From NCBI GenBank assembly GCA_009841235.1, contig VXMH01000040.1, positions 1 through 46,738 on the forward strand: a stretch of DNA of 46,738 nucleotides. Direction: 5' to 3'. Below, piece by piece: positions 40,859-46,738 of the stretch (positions are counted from its first letter, which is position 1; each line of letters opens with the position of its first letter). The stretch comes from Caldilineaceae bacterium SB0661_bin_32 (GTDB lineage Bacteria; Chloroflexota; Anaerolineae; Caldilineales; Caldilineaceae). Made by a program: the position numbers and the translations under genes. The notes under the pieces were generated by a model. The model saw only the letters and a list, made by a program, of their open reading frames with translations. It made no database searches and was not told the origin of the DNA.

Positions 40859-41080
40859 ATGTCTTACAGCATCCACTCGACGTTGCAGGATGTACTGAGT
40901 GACGAGCGCGCCAAAGCCGTGCTGGAAAGGCACATGCCCGGCGCCTCTTCCCACCCGGACCTGCCCATGGCCATGCACATGACCTTACAGCAGATCTCCT
41001 ACTACCCGGAGGCGGTCGAGGCAGGCCTTTCCCAGGAGAAGCTGCAGGCCATTGACGCGGATCTGAAAGCCCTCGGATGA
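40859..41080 (+). CDS. small helical protein, module found at the end of some glycosidases
   Basis: 73 aa from ATG 40859 (GGAG 8 nt upstream; the TTG one codon earlier is less likely). All-helical: a STLQDVLSDERAKAVLERHMPG segment, then MHMTLQQISYYPE and EKLQAIDADLKAL. It resembles the short helical module appended to the C-terminus of some bacterial glycosidases and esterases, here free-standing. Likely to be co-transcribed with the lactonase (29-bp gap). Function unknown. Confidence 0.8.
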   Translation: MSYSIHSTLQDVLSDERAKAVLERHMPGASSHPDLPMAMHMTLQQISYYPEAVEAGLSQEKLQAIDADLKALG

Positions 41081-41113
41081 GCAAAACGTAGCAGGAAGCT
41101 GCGCCCGGCGAAG

Positions 41114-41851
41114 CTACAGATTCCCGCGGCGGCGGGCCATCTCGAAGGCGTCATCCTGCGGCGTGTAGTTGAGGATCTCATTGGTGTCGGTCATGTCCAG
41201 CCGCTTGTAGCGGTTGTTCGAAATGCCGTGAAAGTTGCCAAACATGACCTCTTCGCCCGCCTCTACTGCAGCTGCGATCAGACTTGCATTGTCCTCCATC
41301 GTCTGAATGATTTCGACGTACTCGTGGTCCCAATGGATCCATTCGGAGTCGCGCGGCTGGACCGCGCCAAAACGGAGGCAGAGTGATGAAAGGCCGTGTG
41401 CGGCCGAGTAGTAGCGGGCGAGCGCCTCGCCCCAGCACTTTGTCGCGCCGTACAGGTTGATTGGGTAGACCGGCTGGCTGGTATGCACCTGCTGATCTCG
41501 CGGATAGCCCAGCACGGCGTTGATGCTGCTGGCGTAGACGACCCGCCGGCATCCGGCCAGCCGGGCCGCTTCAAACACGTTGTAAGTGGCGATTACGTTG
41601 TTGGGCAGCAGGCTCTCCCAGGGGGCGTCCATGTTCGGGTCGGCCCCAAGGTGAACGACAGTATCGACGCCGTCAAAGAGTGGACGAACTGCGTCGAAGT
41701 CGCTCAAGTCCTGTTTGGTGAACGGGGCGTCCCTGGTATCCGCAGGCGCTACGATGTCCGTTAGGATGAATTCATAGGTATCGGCGAATGTGTTGTGGAA
41801 AAAACTGCCAATCCTGCCGGTCGCGCCGGTGAGGAGTATTTTGCGAGTCAT
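41114..41851 (-). CDS. NAD-dependent SDR, uronate-dehydrogenase-like
   Basis: 245 aa. Rossmann motif KILLTGATGRIGSFF, VVHLGADPN, TYNVFEAARLAGCRRVVYASS, active-site YGATK and a C-terminal GISNNRYKRLD segment. The ordering and spacing match uronate dehydrogenase (Udh), which oxidises glucuronate/galacturonate to the aldarolactone, a substrate type for the SMP-30 enzyme nearby. Sugar-1-dehydrogenases for pentoses are also possible. ATG 41849-41851 is preceded by a GGGG element; the longer frame to 41908 would overlap the next gene with unlikely residues. It converges with the 74-aa gene (33-bp gap). Confidence 0.88.
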   Translation of the reverse strand: MTRKILLTGATGRIGSFFHNTFADTYEFILTDIVAPADTRDAPFTKQDLSDFDAVRPLFDGVDTVVHLGADPNMDAPWESLLPNNVIATYNVFEAARLAGCRRVVYASSINAVLGYPRDQQVHTSQPVYPINLYGATKCWGEALARYYSAAHGLSSLCLRFGAVQPRDSEWIHWDHEYVEIIQTMEDNASLIAAAVEAGEEVMFGNFHGISNNRYKRLDMTDTNEILNYTPQDDAFEMARRRGNL

Positions 41852-41886
41852 TTTGAAGCCCCGTGTGAGATTGAAATTGCAGGCGG

Positions 41887-42639
41887 TTATCGCGCGCCGC
41901 CGGAACAACCCTCTTTTTCGATTACACCCACGTACTGCCCGCCGGCGCCGCCGATGAATTCAGCGACGCGCCACCCGGTTCCCTCCACGATTTCCCGCAT
42001 CTCTGACTGCGAGACCATCAGGTAGTCGAACCAGTCGCCGATCAGCTCGCGGTAGCGGACGCGCAGGCGAATCTCGCCCGCCATCCGCCCTCTATCGCGG
42101 TTTCGGGCATGGTAGTTGAGATGCTCCGGCTTGTCTGTGCCATAGATGTCGAGCGATTCGGCCACGATGCGGGCATTTTCGCTTGTGAGGCTTTTGAGGC
42201 GGCGCAGCATCCACTTCGCCCGGCCGGGGTTGGCAAACAGCCCGAAGTTGTTGCCCATCATCAAGACCGTATCGAAAGTGCCCAGTGATGCGTCAATCTT
42301 GTGGAACGGCAGCCTGTGCACATTCTCCACGCCCCGCCTGCGGCAGACTTCAAGTGCGCCGGGCGACACGTCTATGCCGACGACCTCGTGACCCAGCTCC
42401 TGCAGGTACAATGCAAAGCGGCCGGCCCCCACGCCCACGTCCAGCACTCGCCCGCGCACGTAATTCATCGCCCGTTGAAAGCGGGGAGGCCATTCCGAGT
42501 ACGGTGCAAAGTAGGCTGCCAGATTGTCTGTAGCGACCAGATAACCGTCATCGCGCTCGATAAACTCATTGCAGGACTCACCTGCGAAATGGTGGGTCAA
42601 CAAGAGGCCGAAAGCATCCTGTGTCTGCGCGTTTTTCAT
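41887..42639 (-). CDS. class I SAM-dependent methyltransferase
   Basis: 250 aa. Motif I is VLDVGVGAGRFALYLQELG (~65-83), the acidic ribose-binding residue lies in VGIDVSPGALEVCR, and the post-motif region FDTVLMMGNNFGLF sits at motif IV. The C-terminal half is substrate-specific and not recognised. It runs in the same direction as the SDR gene (35-bp gap) and diverges from the dehydratase gene across 139 bp (42640-42778). Confidence 0.87.
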   Translation of the reverse strand: MKNAQTQDAFGLLLTHHFAGESCNEFIERDDGYLVATDNLAAYFAPYSEWPPRFQRAMNYVRGRVLDVGVGAGRFALYLQELGHEVVGIDVSPGALEVCRRRGVENVHRLPFHKIDASLGTFDTVLMMGNNFGLFANPGRAKWMLRRLKSLTSENARIVAESLDIYGTDKPEHLNYHARNRDRGRMAGEIRLRVRYRELIGDWFDYLMVSQSEMREIVEGTGWRVAEFIGGAGGQYVGVIEKEGCSGGAR

Positions 42640-42778
42640 CGGTCATGCTCCGGATGACTACAGGAAAACTGCCCGAACGGTGGTTGTCCATCTTACCCGC
42701 CCGTGCTATAAAGGGCAAGCGCAAGACCACGAAAACGTAAGACAATAAAAGTAACTTTTCTTTGCAAAGGAAATGACA

Positions 42779-44806
42779 ATGGCCGCCAAGAATTCCAGCC
42801 TGATTCCGGTAGACAACGACGACAGCAGCCTCTTCGACGTCCAGACCAATGCCCAGGGTCCCACCGGCGCCTTGCCCCTGGACGAAGAGTTCCTGCGCAA
42901 CGCGCCCAGCGGCGACATCTTTGGCCTCACGCAGGATGCCGGCATGGGCTGGAACCCGCGCCGCCTGCGCAACCCGGAGTTCCTGATTCTCAGCACACAG
43001 GGCGGCATTCGCGCGCCCGACGGCACGCCGGTCGCACTGGGTTATCATACCGGCCACTGGGAGGTCGGTCTGCTGATGGAAGCTGCGGCCGCAAGGCTCA
43101 AAGAGCTTGGCATGGTGCCCTTCGCCGGCTTCGTCACCGACCCCTGTGACGGACGCTCGCAGGGTACGACGGGAATGATGGACTCCCTGCCCTACCGCAA
43201 CGACGCCGCCATCGTCCTGCGCCGCCTGATCCGTTCGCTGCCTACGCGCAAAGGGGTGATGGGCGTCGCCACCTGTGATAAGGGCCTGCCTGCCATGATG
43301 CTCGCGCTGGCGGCGCAGCGCGAGCTGCCGGTCGTACTCGTTCCCGGCGGCGTGACCCTTCCCCCCAGCGACGGCGAAGACGCCGGCAAAGTGCAGACCA
43401 TCGGCGCCCGCTTCTCGCACGGCGAAATCACTATGGAAGAGGCCGCCGAACTGGGTTGCCGCGCCTGCGCCTCGCCCGGCGGCGGCTGCCAGTTTCTCGG
43501 CACGGCCGCGACCGCCCAGGTAGTGGCGGAGGCGCTCGGCCTCACGCTGATGCATGCGGCGTTGGCGCCCTCGGGACAGTCGATTTGGAGAGATGCGGCC
43601 GATCGGTCAGCGGTTGCCTTGGTTTCGCTACACGAAAACGAGATCGCCTGCGCCGATATCCTCACGGAGAAGGCCCTTCACAACGCGATGGTCGTTCACG
43701 CCGCTTTTGGCGGGTCCACCAACCTGCTGCTTCACATCCCCGCCGTCGCCCACGCTGCCGGACTGCCCCGCCCCGGCGTCGCTGACTGGCAGCGCGTAAA
43801 CGCAGAGGTGCCCCGCCTCGTCGACGTCCTGCCCAACGGCCCCAAGGGCCATCCCACCATTCAGGCATTTCTCGCCGGCGGCGTGCCTGAAGTGATGCTC
43901 CACCTGCGCGACCTGGATCTCCTCCACCTGGACGCCCTCACCGTCCATGGCCGCCCGCTTGGCGAGCTGCTCGACGAATGGCAGAGCAGCGAACGCCGCA
44001 AGCGTCTGCGTGAGCGCCTCTTCTCGGCCGACGGTGTTGACCCGGACGATGTCATCATGGACCCCAAGACCGCGGCCGCCCGCGGCCTGACCAGCACGGT
44101 CACATTCCCCACCGGCAACCTGGCCCCTGAAGGGTCAGTGATCAAGAGCACGGCAATCGATCCATCCGTCGTCGACGCGGACGGCGTCTACCGCAAGACC
44201 GGCCCGGCGAGGGTCTTTAGCAGCGAGCGCGAGGCGATTGCCGCCATCAAAGGCAACCATGAGAAATCAGTCCAGGCGGGAGACGTAATCGTTCTGATCG
44301 GTTGCGGTCCCATGGGCAGCGGCATGGAGGAGACCTACCAGCTGACCTCGGCCCTGCGCTATCTGCCCTTTGGCAAGCAGGTTGCGCTCGTCACCGATGC
44401 CCGTTTCTCCGGCGTAAGCACCGGCGCCTGCATCGGCCACGTCGGCCCCGAGGCCCTGGCGGGCGGCGCCATCGGCCGCGTTCGGGAAGGCGACACGATC
44501 CGAATCGAAGTGGACACGGTCAACCTGCAGGGCACGCTGGATATCCTGGGCCCGGCAAGTAGCAATGGAACTGGTGTTGCTGGCAACGGGTCGGATGCGG
44601 CGGCGCAACGCGAGTCCGGTTCAGCGCTTTTGGCCGGCCGTTCTCTTCATCCCGACCTGGCCGCCGACCCGAGACTCCCTGACGATACCCGCCTGTGGGC
44701 AGCGCTGCAGGCCGTGAGTGGTGGCACGTGGGGCGGCTGCGTCTACGACACTGACCGCATCCTGGAAGTGCTTGCCGCCGGAGAGAAAGCCCTGGCACAA
44801 CAGTAG
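42779..44806 (+). CDS. yjhG: YjhG/YagF-family (IlvD/Edd) D-xylonate dehydratase
   Basis: 675 aa, closely similar throughout to E. coli YjhG/YagF (~655 aa). It converts D-xylonate to 2-keto-3-deoxy-xylonate. Conserved blocks: [23 protein letters not shown]-type [75 protein letters not shown], and [12 protein letters not shown]. Cys123, Cys166 and Cys237 are the expected iron-sulfur ligands. A Gly/Ser/Asn-rich insertion (~592-615) near the C-terminus is absent from E. coli. Start: ATG 42779 has AAAGGAA 8 nt upstream; the ATG two codons earlier is too close to it. Confidence 0.95.
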   Translation: MAAKNSSLIPVDNDDSSLFDVQTNAQGPTGALPLDEEFLRNAPSGDIFGLTQDAGMGWNPRRLRNPEFLILSTQGGIRAPDGTPVALGYHTGHWEVGLLMEAAAARLKELGMVPFAGFVTDPCDGRSQGTTGMMDSLPYRNDAAIVLRRLIRSLPTRKGVMGVATCDKGLPAMMLALAAQRELPVVLVPGGVTLPPSDGEDAGKVQTIGARFSHGEITMEEAAELGCRACASPGGGCQFLGTAATAQVVAEALGLTLMHAALAPSGQSIWRDAADRSAVALVSLHENEIACADILTEKALHNAMVVHAAFGGSTNLLLHIPAVAHAAGLPRPGVADWQRVNAEVPRLVDVLPNGPKGHPTIQAFLAGGVPEVMLHLRDLDLLHLDALTVHGRPLGELLDEWQSSERRKRLRERLFSADGVDPDDVIMDPKTAAARGLTSTVTFPTGNLAPEGSVIKSTAIDPSVVDADGVYRKTGPARVFSSEREAIAAIKGNHEKSVQAGDVIVLIGCGPMGSGMEETYQLTSALRYLPFGKQVALVTDARFSGVSTGACIGHVGPEALAGGAIGRVREGDTIRIEVDTVNLQGTLDILGPASSNGTGVAGNGSDAAAQRESGSALLAGRSLHPDLAADPRLPDDTRLWAALQAVSGGTWGGCVYDTDRILEVLAAGEKALAQQ

Positions 44807-44833
44807 AGGAAAATCAGATACAGGGCAGAACGC

Positions 44834-44846
44834 CTGCCGCTGGCAG
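44834..44846. terminator. small hairpin between convergent genes
   Basis: CTGCC-GCT-GGCAG, a perfect 5-bp stem followed by TAATTCT, 28 bp after the dehydratase stop and before the converging NUDIX gene. Weak candidate terminator. Confidence 0.25.
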
Positions 44847-44895
44847 TAATTCTGTGACCAGGCCTGGAGAAGACCGCGACTCAGCCGCCCGCCCG

Positions 44896-45555
44896 TTAAG
44901 GATCGCTGCAGTCACGGGTGAATCCGCACTGCGTACAGATGATCTTGCACTGGCGTTTGCTCACCGCGCCGCCGCACAGCCAGCAGAAAGTGTCGTCGAC
45001 CGGCTCGTAGACCGGCACGAACGCTCCTTCCGCGACGTCTGTTTGATGCTCGTAACTCTCATGCTCGATGCGCCCGCCCGGGCTGTAAAAGGTGGCTTCA
45101 TAACCCTGGAAGTCTCCTTCCTTGTACAGGAACTTCGCCGAGAAGTACCGCTCCCCGAACAGCCAGGGGATGAACAGCCGGTCTCCCGGCCACAGGTTCA
45201 ACTCCAGCAGCCGGTCGTTGTCGACCCAGGCAAGCCTTCCCTCCAGGGAGTCGTGTAGTTGCCCGGTCCAGTGCTGGGCGAGGAAAAGCCAAACGTACCA
45301 GTCGGCCTCACCGTCGAAGTTGGGGAATGTGATCTGACCGCGCAGGGTCGGGTCGATGCAAACGAGCCCGCTCTCCTCCTGCACCTCGCGTACCACGCAC
45401 TCTTCGGGCGATTCGCCCGGCTCGAACTTGCCGCCGAGACCGTTCCACTTGCCCTCGTGGTAATCGTTGGCCCGCTTGACCCTGTGCAGCATAAGGGTCT
45501 GACCGGGCCGCTGCACATAACACAGCGTTGCCAGTTTCAGGCTGCTATTGGCCAT
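44896..45555 (-). CDS. NUDIX hydrolase with C-terminal zinc ribbon
   Basis: 219 aa. The Nudix box GKFEPGESPEECVVREVQEESGL (~42-64, split here as GKFEPGE and REVQEESG) is complete, including the metal-binding glutamates. The preceding LCYVQRP and GKWNGLGG segments match the MutT/8-oxo-dGTP or NTP pyrophosphatase group. The last ~30 residues form a zinc ribbon: Cys191-x2-Cys194 and Cys207-x2-Cys210, with further Cys203 and Cys216, which is unusual for this group. It begins 2 bp after the E1 beta stop, so the two are translationally coupled. Confidence 0.91.
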   Translation of the reverse strand: MANSSLKLATLCYVQRPGQTLMLHRVKRANDYHEGKWNGLGGKFEPGESPEECVVREVQEESGLVCIDPTLRGQITFPNFDGEADWYVWLFLAQHWTGQLHDSLEGRLAWVDNDRLLELNLWPGDRLFIPWLFGERYFSAKFLYKEGDFQGYEATFYSPGGRIEHESYEHQTDVAEGAFVPVYEPVDDTFCWLCGGAVSKRQCKIICTQCGFTRDCSDP

Positions 45556-45557
45556 GT

Positions 45558-46544
45558 TCAGTACGCCGCCAGTTCCTTGCTTAGTGCGTATATCTTCTCC
45601 GCGCTGGGACGGTATGCGTCCTCCAGCGTCGGGCTGAAGGGAACAGGTACGTCCAGGCCCGTCAGCCGCTGAATCGGCGCGTCAAGCCACTCGAATGCCT
45701 CCTGTGCAATCAGCGCCGCCACTTCCGCACCCACGCCGGTATTGCCCGTGGCGCTGTGTACGATCAGGACCTTGCCGGTCTTGCGGGCGCTTTCAAGAAC
45801 TGCTCCGGTGTCCAGGGGCTTAAGCGTGCGCAAATCCAGGATCTCCGCCTCGATTCCCTCTTCCGCCAGCCGGACGGCCGCCTCCTGCGCTTCCCGTACC
45901 TGGGCGCCGTAGGTGATAATCGACAGGTCGGCTCCCTCCCGCGCCCTGTGGGCCTCTCCGATCGGCACGATGTATTCGCCTCCTGGAACGGGCCCGCGCT
46001 CCGATCGGTAGAGGATCTTGCTCTCCATGTAAATGACCGGGTTGTTGTCGCGAATCGCCGCGATCAGCAGGCCCTTGGCATCGGCCGGCGTTCCCGGCGC
46101 CACGACTTTGAGACCGGGTGAGTGCGTGAACCACGCCTCCGGGTTCTGACTGTGAAACGGGCCGGAGCGCAGCCCCCCGTCACTCGGCGCCCGGATAACC
46201 CAGGGCACCGGCGCGCCCCAACGGTAGTGGTTCGTGGCGGCGAACTGCACGATGCTGTCGAAGCCGCTGGAGATGAAATCGGCGAACTGCATCTCGATGA
46301 CCGGCCGCATCCCCATCAGCGCCATGCCGGTGCCCATGCTGATGAAGGCGTTCTCACACATCGGCGTGTTGAAGATGCGTTCTGGCGGGTACTTCTCCGT
46401 CAGCGGCTTCGTCACTTTGAAGGCGCCGCCGAATGGGCCGGCCACGTCCTCCCCGAAAATGATCACCTCCGGGTCGCGTGCCATCTCCACGTCCAGCGCC
46501 TCGGTGATCGCCGCGATGTAGGTCATTTCCTGCGTACTGTTCAT
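45558..46544 (-). CDS. pdhB: pyruvate/2-oxoacid dehydrogenase E1 beta subunit
   Basis: 328 aa transketolase-fold subunit of the TPP-dependent E1 of pyruvate, acetoin or branched-chain 2-oxoacid dehydrogenase complexes. Landmarks: ALDVEMARDPEVIIFGEDV, FNTPMCENAFISMGTGMAL with the Glu that activates TPP, QFADFISSGFDS, and the C-terminal domain with IEAEILDLRTLKPLD. Substrate type not distinguishable. The ATG is preceded by an AGAGGACGACAGAG purine-rich tract. The partner E1 alpha normally sits directly upstream, but the 194 bp before this start contain no such gene. Confidence 0.94.
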   Translation of the reverse strand: MNSTQEMTYIAAITEALDVEMARDPEVIIFGEDVAGPFGGAFKVTKPLTEKYPPERIFNTPMCENAFISMGTGMALMGMRPVIEMQFADFISSGFDSIVQFAATNHYRWGAPVPWVIRAPSDGGLRSGPFHSQNPEAWFTHSPGLKVVAPGTPADAKGLLIAAIRDNNPVIYMESKILYRSERGPVPGGEYIVPIGEAHRAREGADLSIITYGAQVREAQEAAVRLAEEGIEAEILDLRTLKPLDTGAVLESARKTGKVLIVHSATGNTGVGAEVAALIAQEAFEWLDAPIQRLTGLDVPVPFSPTLEDAYRPSAEKIYALSKELAAY

Positions 46545-46738
46545 CTCTGTCGTCCTCTGGGCTTCCGCAAATGTGCCCCTCCATTGGCAGCACGCGGACT
46601 GTTTGGCGCGTATTTTACCATACTGTGGCGGAGAATACGCCGTTCCCTGAAATCACAATCAGGGCAATCGCATCTTATCGCGTTAGTCTCTTGGGAGGCT
46701 GCCCCAAACGCATGGCCGGGCCTTGCCCCGCCCAAGCC
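46545..46738. other. upstream region of pdhB, window end
   Basis: No recognisable gene. Contains a GGCCGGGCCTTGCCCCGCCC imperfect hairpin at 46714-46733, similar in type to the repeat at 80-103, and on the minus strand a TAAAAT (at about 46613-46618) without a good -35. Neither an E1 alpha end nor a tRNA is present. Confidence 0.5.

Noticed and set aside
42578..43555. 325-codon minus-strand frame over the xylonate dehydratase start
   Set aside because: It overlaps the well-matched dehydratase N-terminus and the methyltransferase start; its residues are low-complexity Gly/Ala/His/Arg.

Overview
The window looks like a chromosomal segment of a GC-rich (roughly 58-60% by eye) bacterium, most likely a Chloroflexota member of the Anaerolineae/Caldilineae type. 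This is inferred from several traits seen together: Thr/Pro-rich 'PTPTP' spacers in three unrelated proteins, a CpXC zinc protein, LCP-type envelope biogenesis without any LPS genes, a menaquinone prenyltransferase, and a PYROXD2-like flavoenzyme. No marker gene for firm placement (16S rRNA, ribosomal proteins) is present. No IS element, phage, integrase or CRISPR array was seen. Nearly all of the sequence is coding, in long co-directional runs.

Layout. (1) 225-4071 (+): the two half-transporters of a heterodimeric ABC exporter, one with a degenerate and one with a canonical ATP site. (2) 4089-5306 (-): an orphan MalK/UgpC-type sugar-importer ATPase, probably with a CTG start. (3) 5586-15650 (+): a tight run coding for a PolX-like protein with a ruined polymerase site but an intact PHP nuclease site, a membrane SH3-like protein, DNA ligase LigA, a TPR-like protein, a CpXC zinc protein, a CinA with an eroded amidase domain, and an LCP (LytR-CpsA-Psr) protein. 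(4) 15727-31679 (-): about 16 kb in one direction, holding a methyltransferase, an alpha/beta hydrolase lacking its nucleophile serine, a small beta-repeat protein, a PYROXD2-like oxidoreductase, MenA, a polytopic membrane protein, a TIGR01777 epimerase, alpha-glucan phosphorylase, glucose-6-phosphate dehydrogenase, an FbpBC-like importer without a binding protein, a four-TM protein, ThrH and a histidine phosphatase. (5) 32053-34681 (+): a TrkH potassium channel subunit and an M29 aminopeptidase. (6) 34825-37457: a DUF4268/nuclease-fold protein (-), a tRNA-Gly(CCC) with a consensus promoter (+) and a cytoplasmic Asp-box propeller (-). (7) 37790-44806: an SLC13/RCK permease, then a putative pentose or uronate oxidation cluster (SMP-30 lactonase, 74-aa protein, uronate-dehydrogenase-like SDR, methyltransferase, YjhG/YagF-type xylonate dehydratase). 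(8) 44896-46544 (-): a NUDIX hydrolase with a C-terminal zinc ribbon, coupled to a pyruvate-dehydrogenase E1 beta gene that has no E1 alpha next to it.

How it fits together. Glycogen phosphorylase and G6PDH channel glucan into the pentose phosphate pathway. The 39.8-44.8 kb cluster resembles the oxidative (non-phosphorylating) xylose/uronate route: sugar oxidised to lactone, lactone to aldonate, aldonate to 2-keto-3-deoxy acid. The polX-like/ligA run combines DNA repair with envelope proteins and contains two enzymes whose catalytic residues have been lost. No single dramatic new system stands out. The strongest oddities are the polymerase-dead, nuclease-intact PolX in a ligA operon, the repeated low-complexity insertions at one site of three different ABC ATPases, and the nucleophile-less hydrolase.
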